Assembly (NCBI GenBank): GCA_963831605.1
Contig: CAWHQR010000005.1
Coordinates: forward strand, 310,001 to 374,000
DNA from: DASUPK01 sp963831605
GTDB taxonomy: Bacteria; Actinomycetota; Thermoleophilia; Solirubrobacterales; 70-9
Direction of reading: 5' to 3'
Length of the DNA stretch: 64,000 nucleotides
Part shown: in pieces, positions 43,751-52,677 of the stretch
How the letters are laid out: every line of letters begins with the position of its first letter
Numbering within the stretch: the stretch's first letter is position 1
Notes under the pieces: generated by a model
Told to the model about the DNA's origin: nothing
The model's input: the letters and a program-made list of their open reading frames with translations, nothing else
Database searches by the model: none
Translations under genes and position numbers: made by a program

Positions 43751-45408
43751 TCTTGGTCCCGCATCGGCAGGCGCACGCCGCGCTCCGCGGCGACGTCGAT
43801 CGCCCTCTCGTATCCGGCATCCGCGTGGCGCATCACGCCGGTCCCGGGGTCGCTGGTCAGCACTCGCTCGAGCTTCTGGGCCGCGAGATCCGTGCCATCC
43901 GCGACGCAGACCATCCCGGCGTGGAGCGAGCGCCCGATCCCGACCCCGCCGCCGTCGTGGATGCTCACCCAGGAGGCGCCGGAGGCTGTGTTGACCAGGG
44001 CGTTGAGCAGCGGCCAGTCGGCGATCGGGTCGGAGCCGTCGGCCATCGACTCGGTCTCGCGGTAGGGGGAGGCGACCGAGCCGGAGTCGAGGTGATCGCG
44101 GCCGATCACGATCGGAGCGGAGACCTCTCCGGACCGCACGAGCTCGTTGAAGCGCACGCCGAGCCGAGCCCGCTCGCCGTACCCCGCCCAGCAGATGCGG
44201 GCCGGCAGGCCCTGGTAGGAGATCCTCTCCGCGGCGAGCTCGATCCAGCGCCGCAGGGGCTCGTCGTCGGGAATCTCCTCGAGCACCGCTCGGTCGGTGG
44301 CGGCGATGTCCGCCGGATCGCCGGACAGGGCGACCCAGCGGAAGGGCCCCTTGCCCTCGCAGAACAGGGGGCGAATGTAGGCGGGGACGAATCCCGGGTA
44401 CGCGAAGGCGCGCTCGAAGCCGCCCAGCTCCGCCTCGGCCCGCAGGCTGTTGCCGTAGTCGAAGACCTCGGCCCCCGCGTCCAGGAAGCCGACCATTGCG
44501 GCGCAGTGCGCAGCGATCGCCGCGCGTGAGCGGCGCACATATTCGTCGGGGTTCTCCTCCCGCAGCCTCAACGCGTCCTCCAGCGGCATCAGGTTCGGCA
44601 CGTAGCCGTTGAGCGGATCGTGGGCACTCGTCTGGTCGGTGACGATGTCCGCCTCGAACCCCATCCGCTGAAGCTCGGGCAGCGCGTCGGCGGCGTTGGC
44701 GACCAGTCCGACGCTGAGGGCGCGTTGCGCGCGCTTCGCCGCCAGGCAGCGCGCGATCGCGTCCTCGAGGTCGTCCGCCTCCTCATCGAGATAGCGGGTC
44801 TCGATGCGCCGCTGCAAATGCGCCGGATCGACCTCGAGGCAGAGCGCGACGCCGCCGTTCATCGTGATCGCCAGCGGCTGCGCCCCGCCCATGCCGCCGA
44901 GGCCCGCCGTCAACGAGATCGTGCCCGCGAGCGAGCCGTCGAAGCGGCGCCGGGCGATCTCCGCGAAGCACTCGTAGGTCCCCTGCACGATTCCCTGGGT
45001 CCCGATGTAGATCCAGGATCCCGCGGTCATCTGGCCGTACATCGTCAGCCCCTCCGCCTCCAGCCTGCGGAACTCGTCCCAGTTGTCCCAGTCGCCGACC
45101 AGGTTCGAGTTCGCGATCAGGACGCGCGGGGACCACTCGTGGGTGCGGAAGGCGCCCACGGGCTTGCCCGACTGGACCAGCAGGGTCTCGTCGTCGCCCA
45201 GGTCGCGCAGCGATCGCACGATCGCGTCGAAGGCGTCCCAGGAGCGAGCAGCGCGTCCGGTGCCGCCGTAGACGACCAGCTCGTCGGGGTTCTCGGCGAC
45301 CTCGGGGTCGAGGTTGTTCATCAGCATCCGCATGGCCGCCTCCTGCTGCCAGCCTCGACAGGAGATCTCCCCGCCCCGCGGGGCACGGACCTCGCGTGGA
45401 CCGCTCAC
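43747..45408 (-). CDS. hutU: Urocanate hydratase
   Basis: HutU hydrates urocanate to imidazolonepropionate using a tightly bound NAD+. The 553-residue protein has YGGTGRAARSW, GQMTAGSWIYIGTQGIVQGT, the NAD-binding GLGGMGGAQP, DQTSAHDPLNGY and GRDHLDSGSVASPYRETE. The GTG start at 45408 is chosen because the N-terminus SGPREVRAPRGGEISCRGW matches the family and it overlaps the hutH stop (GTGA) with GGGGAG upstream. Length is typical. Confidence 0.96.
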   Translation of the reverse strand: MSGPREVRAPRGGEISCRGWQQEAAMRMLMNNLDPEVAENPDELVVYGGTGRAARSWDAFDAIVRSLRDLGDDETLLVQSGKPVGAFRTHEWSPRVLIANSNLVGDWDNWDEFRRLEAEGLTMYGQMTAGSWIYIGTQGIVQGTYECFAEIARRRFDGSLAGTISLTAGLGGMGGAQPLAITMNGGVALCLEVDPAHLQRRIETRYLDEEADDLEDAIARCLAAKRAQRALSVGLVANAADALPELQRMGFEADIVTDQTSAHDPLNGYVPNLMPLEDALRLREENPDEYVRRSRAAIAAHCAAMVGFLDAGAEVFDYGNSLRAEAELGGFERAFAYPGFVPAYIRPLFCEGKGPFRWVALSGDPADIAATDRAVLEEIPDDEPLRRWIELAAERISYQGLPARICWAGYGERARLGVRFNELVRSGEVSAPIVIGRDHLDSGSVASPYRETESMADGSDPIADWPLLNALVNTASGASWVSIHDGGGVGIGRSLHAGMVCVADGTDLAAQKLERVLTSDPGTGVMRHADAGYERAIDVAAERGVRLPMRDQE

Positions 45409-46937
45409 CGCAGCTCCCCGATCTCGCCCTCGACGGCGTGCAGGAGCCCACCTGTGGCGATCGACCGCTCCACCGCTTCCAGCTCGGGGGCGAGGTGCCG
45501 GTCGGGACCGGGTCCGGGGACGCCGGCCGAGCGGATCGCCGCGACCGCCGCTCCGGTGCCTGCGGCCGGCGCCAGCGGCGCGCGCAGTTCGAGCCCGCGT
45601 GCTGCGCATGCCGCCTCGACCGCGAGGATGCGACTCAGGTTGTCGATCGCCGCGCGCAGCTTGCGCGCGGCTCCCCAGCCCATCGAGACGTGGTCCTCCT
45701 GCATCGCGCTGGTCGGGAGGGAGTCGACCCCAGCCGGGGCCGCGAGGCGGCGATTCTCGGCGACCATCGCCGCCTGCGTGTATTGAGCGATCATCAACCC
45801 CGAATGGACTCCGGGGTCCTCGGCGAGGAACGCCGGGAGGCCCTCGGAGCGGGCGGAGTCGAGCAAGCGATCCGTCCGCCGCTCGGCGATCGCGCCGGTG
45901 TCCGCGACCGCCATCGCGAGCAGATCGCACGCCAGGGCGAGGGGCGCTCCGTGAAAGTTGCCGCAGGACTCCACCCGTCCGTCGGGCAGCACCATCGGAT
46001 TGTCGATCGCGGACCGGAGCTCCTCCGCGGCCACGCCATCGGCGTAGGCGAGTGCGTCGCGCGCGGCGCCATTGACCTGCGGGGCGCAGCGCAGCGAGTA
46101 GGCATCCTGGACGCGCGGATCGTCCTCGCGATGAGAAGCGACGATCGGCGAGCCGGCCAGCAGTTGGCGAAGGTTCGCGGCGCTCGTCGCCTGCCCCGGT
46201 TGTGGGCGCAGGGCGATCAGGTCCTCGGCGAACGCGCGATCGGTCCCGAGCAGCGCCTCCACCGACATGGCGGCCGTCAGGTCGGCGACCCGCAGCAGCG
46301 AACGCAGGTCCTGGGCGGCGAGCACCAGCATGCCGAGGATGCCGTCCGTGCCGTTGATCAGCGCCAGGCCCTCCTTCGCGCGCAGCGTGAGCGGCTCGAT
46401 CCCGGCGTCGGCGAGCGCCTCGGCTGCGGGGTGGCGCCCGCCGCCGCCGTCCAGGACCTCGCCCTCGCCGATCAGCACCAGGGCGCAATGCGCGAGCGGA
46501 GCCAGGTCGCCGCTGGCGCCGAGCGAGCCATGCTCGGGGACGATGGGCGTGATCCCGGCGTTCAGGACGTCCAGGATCGCCTCGGCGACCTCCGGCCTCG
46601 CCCCCGAGTACCCCATGGCGAGGGATCGGGCGCGGAGCAGCATCATCGCCCTTACGACCTCCCGCTCGACCGGTTTCCCCATCCCGGCGGCGTGGGAGCG
46701 GATCAGGGCTCGTTGCAGCTCCTTGCGGCGCTCAGCCGGGATCGGCGTCATCGCGAGCGAGCCGAACCCGGTGGAGACGCCGTAGACGGGCTCGGCGGAT
46801 GAGGCCAGCCGCTGAACGATCGCGGCGCTGTTGGCCATCGCGTCACGGGCCTCAGCGGCGAGATTGACCTCGGCGTCCCCGCGAGCGACGGCGATCACCC
46901 CGGCGGGCTCCAGGCCGGCGGCGCGAAGCTCGATCAT
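45405..46937 (-). CDS. hutH: Histidine ammonia-lyase
   Basis: HutH removes ammonia from L-histidine to give urocanate. The 510-residue enzyme has the Ala-Ser-Gly triad (141-143 in GSLGASGDLAPLAH) that forms the MIO cofactor, Tyr52 in VYGVSTGFGS, and the NPMVLP and MQEDHVSMG segments. ATG at 46937 overlaps the stop of the thioesterase-like gene. It is the first catabolic enzyme of the operon. Confidence 0.96.
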   Translation of the reverse strand: MIELRAAGLEPAGVIAVARGDAEVNLAAEARDAMANSAAIVQRLASSAEPVYGVSTGFGSLAMTPIPAERRKELQRALIRSHAAGMGKPVEREVVRAMMLLRARSLAMGYSGARPEVAEAILDVLNAGITPIVPEHGSLGASGDLAPLAHCALVLIGEGEVLDGGGGRHPAAEALADAGIEPLTLRAKEGLALINGTDGILGMLVLAAQDLRSLLRVADLTAAMSVEALLGTDRAFAEDLIALRPQPGQATSAANLRQLLAGSPIVASHREDDPRVQDAYSLRCAPQVNGAARDALAYADGVAAEELRSAIDNPMVLPDGRVESCGNFHGAPLALACDLLAMAVADTGAIAERRTDRLLDSARSEGLPAFLAEDPGVHSGLMIAQYTQAAMVAENRRLAAPAGVDSLPTSAMQEDHVSMGWGAARKLRAAIDNLSRILAVEAACAARGLELRAPLAPAAGTGAAVAAIRSAGVPGPGPDRHLAPELEAVERSIATGGLLHAVEGEIGELR

Positions 46938-47650
46938 CCTGCCGTTGCCTCGCGTGGCTCGATCATCAGGGCACGGGCGATGGCCAGGGGGGTTCCTTCG
47001 GAAGAGAGCACCGCCGCGCCGGCGTGACGCTTGCGTCCGTCGACCCCGATCGGCCAGGCGACCACGACGTGCTCCTGGCCGGCGGTGACCGGCGCGTCGA
47101 TTTGCGCTGCGATCCGGCCGAGGAAGCTCACCGGAAGCTCGCCGTCGGCGTAGACGGCGAAGTAGGTGGGGCAGTCGAGCACCGCCCAGATGAACTCCGG
47201 GAGCACGTTTCCGTCGGCGTCGGCGGTCCAGTCGGGCGGCGTCCACGGGGAGGCGACGAGGGGACGTCCGTCGACCGCCCCCGCAAAAACACCGAGCGCG
47301 TCCTCACGGTCGCTCCCGCAGACGAAGCAGCGCCCGAAGAGCCCGTCGGGCGATCCGAGGTAGCGATTCGCGGCCAGCTGCGCCTCGGGGACGCTCACCG
47401 CAGCCGGGACCTCCAGGCCAAGCTCTGCGGCCGGACGCGCCTCCGCGATCAGCACCTCACCATCCAGCACCCGAACGGCGCCGTCACCGTCACGGCTGAC
47501 GTCGAGCGGTGTGTCCAGTGGGACGGGGCTCCTCAGGGTGACCTCCGCCGGCCCTTCCACTGAGGCGGCGATGACTCCGGAGCTATACCCGCCATGACCG
47601 CTCGTCAGGGGACCGTTGAAGCGGCTGGGAACGGAGATGGTCGGGGACAC
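46934..47650 (-). CDS. Thioesterase-like (hotdog-fold) protein
   Basis: A 238-residue protein that looks like a double-hotdog thioesterase. The first half has RFNGPLTSGHGGYSSGVIA, the second FGRCFVCGSDREDALGVFAG and a strand-rich end (EHVVVAWPIGVDGRKRHAGAAV). No catalytic residue can be named with confidence. It lies between usp and hutH, overlapping hutH by 4 nt, so it is co-expressed with histidine catabolism. A GTG is used as start. Confidence 0.78.
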   Translation of the reverse strand: MSPTISVPSRFNGPLTSGHGGYSSGVIAASVEGPAEVTLRSPVPLDTPLDVSRDGDGAVRVLDGEVLIAEARPAAELGLEVPAAVSVPEAQLAANRYLGSPDGLFGRCFVCGSDREDALGVFAGAVDGRPLVASPWTPPDWTADADGNVLPEFIWAVLDCPTYFAVYADGELPVSFLGRIAAQIDAPVTAGQEHVVVAWPIGVDGRKRHAGAAVLSSEGTPLAIARALMIEPREATAG

Positions 47651-47669
47651 GGACCGAGCTGCTCGTCCG

Positions 47670-48083
47670 TCAGGTCGTCTTCACCACGAGGACGGAGCAG
47701 TCCGCGTTCTGGGCGACCGACTTCGGCACGCTGCCCAGAACCCTCCGCTGCATTCCCTTGTTGCCGATCACCAGCACGTCGGCGCCGCAGTCCTCAGCCA
47801 GGTGAACCAGCACCTCGGCCGGATCGCCCTCCTCTACCGCGGTCGTGCATTCGATCCCCTGCTTGTTGAGCTCGGCCTCGGTCCGGGAGAGGATCTCCCG
47901 CAGCTGGGCTGCCGGGCTGTAGGCCCACTGGGCCTCGTCCGCATCGGGTGGAGGCGGCCCATCCGTGAAGGCGCTCAGCAGCACCAGCTTCGCGTCGAAG
48001 CGGCGAGCGAACTCGGCCGCCTGCTTCACCGCTTCGCCGGCCGTCTCTGAGCCATCCGTGCCCACTGCGACGGTGGAAACCAC
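47670..48083 (-). CDS. Universal stress protein, UspA family
   Basis: A 137-residue single-domain Usp protein. The N-terminal VAVGTDGSETAGEAV and the C-terminal ATP-binding GNKGMQRRVLGSVPKSVAQNA are complete, so it is the nucleotide-binding type. It is the first gene of the seven-gene hut operon, 19 bp before the thioesterase-like gene. A TAGACC hexamer lies 6 nt before the GTG. Confidence 0.92.
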   Translation of the reverse strand: MVSTVAVGTDGSETAGEAVKQAAEFARRFDAKLVLLSAFTDGPPPPDADEAQWAYSPAAQLREILSRTEAELNKQGIECTTAVEEGDPAEVLVHLAEDCGADVLVIGNKGMQRRVLGSVPKSVAQNADCSVLVVKTT

Positions 48084-48089
48084 GGGCTA

Positions 48090-48095
48090 GGTCTA
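48090..48095 (-). promoter_or_regulatory. -10-like TAGACC of the usp-hut operon
   Basis: On the minus strand TAGACC lies 6 nt before the usp GTG at 48083. It falls just inside the tRNA fragment at 48116-48143, so the operon and its promoter fit between the two repeats. Confidence 0.4.
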
Positions 48096-48115
48096 TCACC
48101 CCCCGCCTCGTGGTG

Positions 48116-48143
48116 GAGCGCCCCGACCAGGATTCGAACCTGG
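48116..48143 (-). repeat. 28-bp tRNA-Arg 3'-end fragment (putative att site, middle)
   Basis: Identical to 40639-40666 and to the 3' end of tRNA-Arg(CCT) at 52456-52483. It separates the hut module from the HdeD/hydrolase module. Confidence 0.8.
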
Positions 48144-48230
48144 CCCATTCCTTCGTGAGATCCGGGCAATTGGATACAAACGGTGCCTGAGCGAGGCTGT
48201 TTCCATTCGCGCGCCGAACAAGGAGGAGAG

Positions 48231-48791
48231 ATGGCTGATCAATTGACTGACGACGATGCGCGCGCGGCGACCGGGGGGTGGTGGCTGCTTCTGCTCATCG
48301 GCGTGCTCAGCATCGCGGCGGGGATCGTCATCCTGATCAAGCCGGGCGACAGCCTGGCGACGTTGGCGGTGATCGCAGGAATCTTCCTGCTGGTCGACGG
48401 GATCCTCGAGCTGGCTGCCTCCCTGATGCACAGCACCCAGAGCCGCGGATCGCTCGCCCTGCTCGGCGTGCTCACCGCGATCATCGGCGTTCTGCTCGTC
48501 CGCCATCCGATCCAGGGAGTCGCGGCAGTCGCGCTGCTGATCGGAATCTGGCTGATCGCGGTCGGAGTCGTCCGGCTGATCGCCGCCTTCGAGGTGGACG
48601 AGAACCGCGGCTGGGGGATCTTCGCCGGAGCTGTGGAGCTGCTGGCCGGCATCGTGATCGTCTCCGATCCGAACATCGGTCTCGCGACGCTCGCGCTGTT
48701 CGCCGGGATCGGATTCATCCTCAACGGCATCGGGATGTCCGCGCTCGGGTGGAGCCTGCACACGCTCAGGCGAGAGGCAGCGGCGCCCTAG
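48231..48791 (+). CDS. HdeD-family (DUF308) membrane protein
   Basis: A 186-residue protein of six transmembrane helices arranged as three similar hairpins, each ending in a Gly-rich LLVDGILELA/IGIWLIAVGVVRL/AGIGFILNGIG pattern typical of the HdeD/DUF308 family (acid-stress proteins). ATG at 48231 has an excellent Shine-Dalgarno sequence (AAGGAGGAG); the frame upstream is open but starts within the repeat module edge. It is the first gene right of the middle tRNA-Arg fragment. Confidence 0.87.
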   Translation: MADQLTDDDARAATGGWWLLLLIGVLSIAAGIVILIKPGDSLATLAVIAGIFLLVDGILELAASLMHSTQSRGSLALLGVLTAIIGVLLVRHPIQGVAAVALLIGIWLIAVGVVRLIAAFEVDENRGWGIFAGAVELLAGIVIVSDPNIGLATLALFAGIGFILNGIGMSALGWSLHTLRREAAAP

Positions 48792-48883
48792 GGCGAGCCC
48801 CTCTATCGCGCCTTTACATCGCTGAGCGCATGCTCTGGTATTGCTTCGCTCATTCGCCAGCGACTAGTCAAGGAGGTTCCTCA

Positions 48884-48991
48884 GTGGCTGCCAGAGACTC
48901 CGCTTTAAGCAGCGAAAGCATCGGCGTCTTTTCACGGCTCGTGGATACCGGCACGTACTGGGCCGCGCTTGCCTCGGTCTATATCGCCTAA
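48884..48991 (+). CDS. Small ORF, 35 residues
   Basis: A GTG start with a perfect AAGGAGG 7 nt upstream opens a 35-codon frame: MAARDSALSS... ending ASVYIA. The product is mildly hydrophobic and has Trp-Ala-Ala-Leu-Ala near the end. No homolog is known to me. It lies between the hdeD-like gene and the metallo-hydrolase gene. A strong ribosome site before a short frame makes it a good candidate for a real micro-protein or a leader peptide. Confidence 0.55.
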   Translation: MAARDSALSSESIGVFSRLVDTGTYWAALASVYIA

Positions 48992-49005
48992 GCACAACGA
49001 CCAAG

Positions 49006-49764
49006 ATGGACCGGCTGACCTACATCGGTCATGCGACCACGCTGCTGCGGCTCGACGGCGTCACGATCCTCACGGATCCGATGCTGCGCCGCTGGCTGGG
49101 TCCCTTGCACCGGCAGGGACCCTCGCCGGATCCCCTCCTCGCCAAGGCCGCCGACCTCGTGCTGATCTCGCATCTGCATCGCGACCATCTCGACCTGCCG
49201 TCACTCAAACGGATTCCAAGCAGCGCTCCGCTGGTGATTCCACGGGACGCCGCGAGATTGGCGTCCAAAAGCGGCGCCCAGGACATCCGGGAGCTCGGAG
49301 TCGGAGAGGCCATTTCGGTCGGCGGGGTCGAGGTCGAGGGAGTGCGAGCCGTCCACGGTCGCCACCGCGACGGTCACCGGGGCCCCGAGATAGCCCCGCT
49401 GGGATTTCTGCTGCGCCGCGCCGGCCGCACGGTCTACTTCGCCGGTGACACGGACCTGTTTCCGGAGATGTCGGAGCTGGGGTCGGTGGACCTCGCCCTA
49501 TTGCCGATCTGGGGCTGGGGATCTTCGGTTGGCCAGGGTCACCTGGATCCCCAGCGTGCCGCGCGAGCGGTCGAGCTCATCCGCCCGCGGTTGGTGGTGC
49601 CGATTCACTGGGGCACCTTCTATCCGGCCGGCCTGCGATGGCTGCGGCCGGAGCCCCTGACGGCTCCAGCGCGCGAATTCACGCGCCTGGTGAGTGAGCT
49701 CGAGACGAGCGCCGAGGTTCGGGTTCTCGAGCCCGGATCTGAGACGGTTCTCGATTGGGGATGA
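49006..49764 (+). CDS. Metallo-beta-lactamase-fold hydrolase (UlaG-like)
   Basis: A 252-residue metal-dependent hydrolase. The SHLHRDHLD motif (H56, H58, D60, H61) is the metal-binding HxHxDH, followed by AVHGRHRDGH, FAGDTDLF and the terminal IHWGTFYP. The group includes UlaG-type lactonases and related phosphodiesterases. Its stop overlaps the ATG of the next gene (ATGA), so the two are co-translated. Confidence 0.88.
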   Translation: MDRLTYIGHATTLLRLDGVTILTDPMLRRWLGPLHRQGPSPDPLLAKAADLVLISHLHRDHLDLPSLKRIPSSAPLVIPRDAARLASKSGAQDIRELGVGEAISVGGVEVEGVRAVHGRHRDGHRGPEIAPLGFLLRRAGRTVYFAGDTDLFPEMSELGSVDLALLPIWGWGSSVGQGHLDPQRAARAVELIRPRLVVPIHWGTFYPAGLRWLRPEPLTAPAREFTRLVSELETSAEVRVLEPGSETVLDWG

Positions 49765-51806
49765 AGCGTGGGCAGTCAGTCCGAATAGCCGGGCGCGTCG
49801 TTCGCGGGCTGCTGCTCTGGCTGCTCATCGGGCTGATCTTCTGGGCGTTTGCCGCGCTTCTGCCCGCGATCGACGTGCCGAGCTTCGAGGCCGTCCTGCT
49901 CACCACCGGCCTGGTCGCTCTGCTCAATGCACTGCTCTGGCCGCTTCTGATCCGGCTGCTGCTCCCGCTTACCGTGCTGACGTTCGGGCTCGGATCGCTG
50001 GTCCTGAACGGCGCGATCGTCTCGATCTCGATCAGCGTCGTCGACGGCACCGTGCCGAATTTCGGCAGCGCTGTGCTGATCGCGTTCGTCCTCTCGGTCA
50101 GCCTGCTGGTGCTCGCACCCGCGCTCAGCCTCGACGACGATGCCCGTCAGCTCCGCGTGGTTCGCAGGCACGCCCGACGAGACCACGAGCGCACCGACGT
50201 GCCCGGCGTGATCATGTTCGAGATCGACGGTCTCGCGGAGCCCGTGTTGCAGCGCGCGCTCGACAGCGGACACGCCCCGACGATGGCCCGCTGGCTCGAG
50301 GAAGGAAGCCATCGGATCGTGCCGTGGGAGTGCGATCTCTCCTCCCAGACGGGAGCCAGCCAGGCCGGGCTGCTGCTGGGCAGCAATGACGACATGCCCG
50401 CGTTTCGCTGGTACGAGAAGGAGAGCGGGCGGACGATCGTCTCCAATCACGGCAAGGATGCCGTCGAGCTCGAGCGCCGCCGCTCGGACGGGGGCGGCCT
50501 GCTCGCGGCAGGCGGCGCCAGCCGGGGGAACCTGTTCTCAGGAGACGCGCCGCACTGCTCCGCGACGATGAGCGTGCTTCGGGACAAGCGACGCTCCAGT
50601 GCGCGGGAATACTTCGCCTACTTCGCCGATCCCTACGGGTTCACGCGGACGATCGCTCTCTATCTATGGGACGTCATCCAGGAGCTGCGGGCCGCCCGCC
50701 GACAGCGCCGGCGCGGGGAGGAGCACATCGATCGCGGCGGGTTGTACCCGTTCATGAGAGGCGCGATCACCGTCGTGATGCGCGACCTCAACGTCGCAAC
50801 GCTGCTCGGCGACATCTACGAGGGAGTGCCCGTCGTCTACTCCACCTTCGTCGGCTACGACGAGGTGGCGCATCACTCGGGCATCGAGCAGCCCGATGCG
50901 TTCGCGGTGCTCAAGCAGCACGACGCACAGCTTGCGCTTCTGGAACGGGCGATCAAGCAGGCACCGCGCCCGTACCACCTGGTGGTGCTGTCGGACCACG
51001 GCCAGAGCCAGGGCAGGCCGTTTCGCCAGCGTTACGGCCTCGAGCTCGATCAGCTGGTCAGTGACGCACTCAGTGACGGCGATGTTTACGCACCCCCGGC
51101 GCCCGACGAAGGGCTGGGCTCTGTCAGCGGGGCAATCACCGATGCACGTAACGAGGAGACGGCCGGCGGCAGGATGCTCGCGCGTGCGACGCGAGATCGC
51201 GTAGTCGACGGCGACGTCGTCCTGGGTCGGAATCGCGAAGCGATGCAGGAGCCGGATCGCGCGGCCGCGGACCACGAGGCAGTGGTTCTGGCATCGGGCG
51301 GACTGGGCCTGATCTCGTTGCCGGCGCGAGATCGACGCCTCTCATTGGAGGAGATCGAGGCGATGCACCCACGACTGCTCACCGCGCTCAAAGACCATCC
51401 CGGCATCGGGTTCTTGATGGTCCGTAGCGACGAGGACGGCGCCGTCGTGCTCGGAGCCCGAGGTAGTCGGCGGCTGCGCGACGATCAGGTGGCCGGTGTG
51501 GACCCGTTGCGCCATTTCGGTGTGAATGCGGCGGACCACCTGCGGCGCACGGACGGCTTCCGCCACTGCCCGGACATCCTGGTCAATTGCATCTACGACC
51601 CCGAGCAGAACGAGGTCGCACCGTTCGAGGAGTTCATGGGCTCACACGGCGGCCTCGGTGGCTGGCAGAGCCGGCCATTCGCCCTGGTGCCGACCTCGTG
51701 GAGTGAACCGGACGGGCCGATCGTCGGAGTGCGTGCGATGCACGAGAAGCTGAGGGGTTGGCTGGTCGAAACGGGCCTCGAGCTGCACCCGCACGCGGAG
51801 GCGTAG
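49761..51806 (+). CDS. Membrane phosphodiesterase (holin-like TM region plus AP-superfamily domain)
   Basis: A 681-residue protein. Residues 1-125 carry four transmembrane helices resembling the 4-TMS actinobacterial holin-like region. Residues 150-650 form an alkaline-phosphatase-superfamily domain with FEIDGLAEPVL, a nucleophile region DLSSQTGASQAGLL, GYDEVAHHSG and SDHGQSQG as the metal ligands. Such proteins hydrolyse phosphodiesters outside the cell, but the substrate is unknown. The start is the ATG at 49761, overlapping the previous stop. Confidence 0.85.
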   Translation: MKRGQSVRIAGRVVRGLLLWLLIGLIFWAFAALLPAIDVPSFEAVLLTTGLVALLNALLWPLLIRLLLPLTVLTFGLGSLVLNGAIVSISISVVDGTVPNFGSAVLIAFVLSVSLLVLAPALSLDDDARQLRVVRRHARRDHERTDVPGVIMFEIDGLAEPVLQRALDSGHAPTMARWLEEGSHRIVPWECDLSSQTGASQAGLLLGSNDDMPAFRWYEKESGRTIVSNHGKDAVELERRRSDGGGLLAAGGASRGNLFSGDAPHCSATMSVLRDKRRSSAREYFAYFADPYGFTRTIALYLWDVIQELRAARRQRRRGEEHIDRGGLYPFMRGAITVVMRDLNVATLLGDIYEGVPVVYSTFVGYDEVAHHSGIEQPDAFAVLKQHDAQLALLERAIKQAPRPYHLVVLSDHGQSQGRPFRQRYGLELDQLVSDALSDGDVYAPPAPDEGLGSVSGAITDARNEETAGGRMLARATRDRVVDGDVVLGRNREAMQEPDRAAADHEAVVLASGGLGLISLPARDRRLSLEEIEAMHPRLLTALKDHPGIGFLMVRSDEDGAVVLGARGSRRLRDDQVAGVDPLRHFGVNAADHLRRTDGFRHCPDILVNCIYDPEQNEVAPFEEFMGSHGGLGGWQSRPFALVPTSWSEPDGPIVGVRAMHEKLRGWLVETGLELHPHAEA

Positions 51807-51839
51807 AGGAAGTTCCCGTCTCGGACGATCCAGGAAATC

Positions 51840-51875
51840 GAAGGGCGGCCCGCACAGAGGTGAGGGCCGCCCTTC
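51840..51875. terminator. Bidirectional hairpin terminator
   Basis: A perfect 12-bp stem (51840-51851 pairs with 51864-51875) with a 12-nt loop lies between two convergent genes. It should stop transcription from either side. Confidence 0.65.
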
Positions 51876-51883
51876 GGAAGGTG

Positions 51884-52273
51884 TCAGGCGTCCCAGCGCG
51901 CGGTCAGCTGATAGATGATCGTGACATCGAGCAGGATCATCAGGAACGCCCAGAGCGGTGCTGCCGGGAACCAGACGATCTGCATGATGGCGTTGATCAT
52001 CACGAAGAAGATCGCCGCCCAGCGCGCCGCGGAGCTTCCCGCGAAGAGCCCGAGGCCCGTCAGGGCCATGATCGAGCCGAGGATCAGGTGGACCCAGCCC
52101 CAGGTCTTGATGTCGGCGAGGATCGCGCCATGCCCGCCGACGATCACGATGTCGTTGTTGAGGACCGCCGCCAACCCCCAGAGGGCATCGAGCGACCCGA
52201 CGATGAAGAGGAGACAGCCGGCGAAGTAAGTCCAGCCGGTCGGCTGCCTCTCCTGAACGGATCTTGCTTCCAT
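51884..52273 (-). CDS. DUF7144-like four-helix membrane protein
   Basis: A 129-residue integral membrane protein with four helices (about 13-33, 53-73, 76-98, 100-122) and the Gly/Trp-rich loop WTYFAGCLLFIVGSLDALWGL. The group is annotated as DUF7144, function unknown. ATG at 52273 is chosen over 52279 because AAGGAG lies at the right spacing. It ends the left side of the module next to tRNA-Arg. Confidence 0.82.
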   Translation of the reverse strand: MEARSVQERQPTGWTYFAGCLLFIVGSLDALWGLAAVLNNDIVIVGGHGAILADIKTWGWVHLILGSIMALTGLGLFAGSSAARWAAIFFVMINAIMQIVWFPAAPLWAFLMILLDVTIIYQLTARWDA

Positions 52274-52458
52274 TTCCATCTCCTTTTCTTGTGATGGCAC
52301 CTGGCTGATGAGCTTCGCCTTGGCCCGCCTGTACTCCTCCGTTCGCATGGTCGAAGGCAGCGACCTGAACGGAGTATTCAGCGACCACCGGTCGGCGATG
52401 TTGCTTTCCGTGCACCAGGACGGGCGGGCTTCGAATGCAGGCACTTCGCGGAGTAAGA

Positions 52459-52532
<74 letters not shown>

Positions 52533-52565
52533 TCAAACGTAGATTGCCGCCAGAGGTTCTGACCA

Positions 52566-52610
52566 CTGCTTTCCATGCAAAGCAGAACCGCTGCTTTTCG
52601 TACAAAGCGG
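52566..52610. repeat. Palindromic repeat copy 2, two hairpins
   Basis: CTGCTTTCCATGCAAAGCAG forms a perfect 7-bp stem with a 6-nt loop. A second hairpin with GCTTT/AAAGC and loop TCGTAC follows within 3 nt. Shares the 14-nt core with copies at 16383, 53098 and 57274. The rest of 52533-52677 holds no gene. Confidence 0.5.
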
Positions 52611-52677
52611 CCAGTTCGGACCGCATAACAAGAGCGCACGTTCTTCAAAACGACTACCCGGTCAGTTCATTTCCCCG

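Noticed and set aside
44620..45786. 388-codon plus-strand open frame over hutU/hutH
   Set aside because: Antisense to two enzymes with complete active-site motifs.
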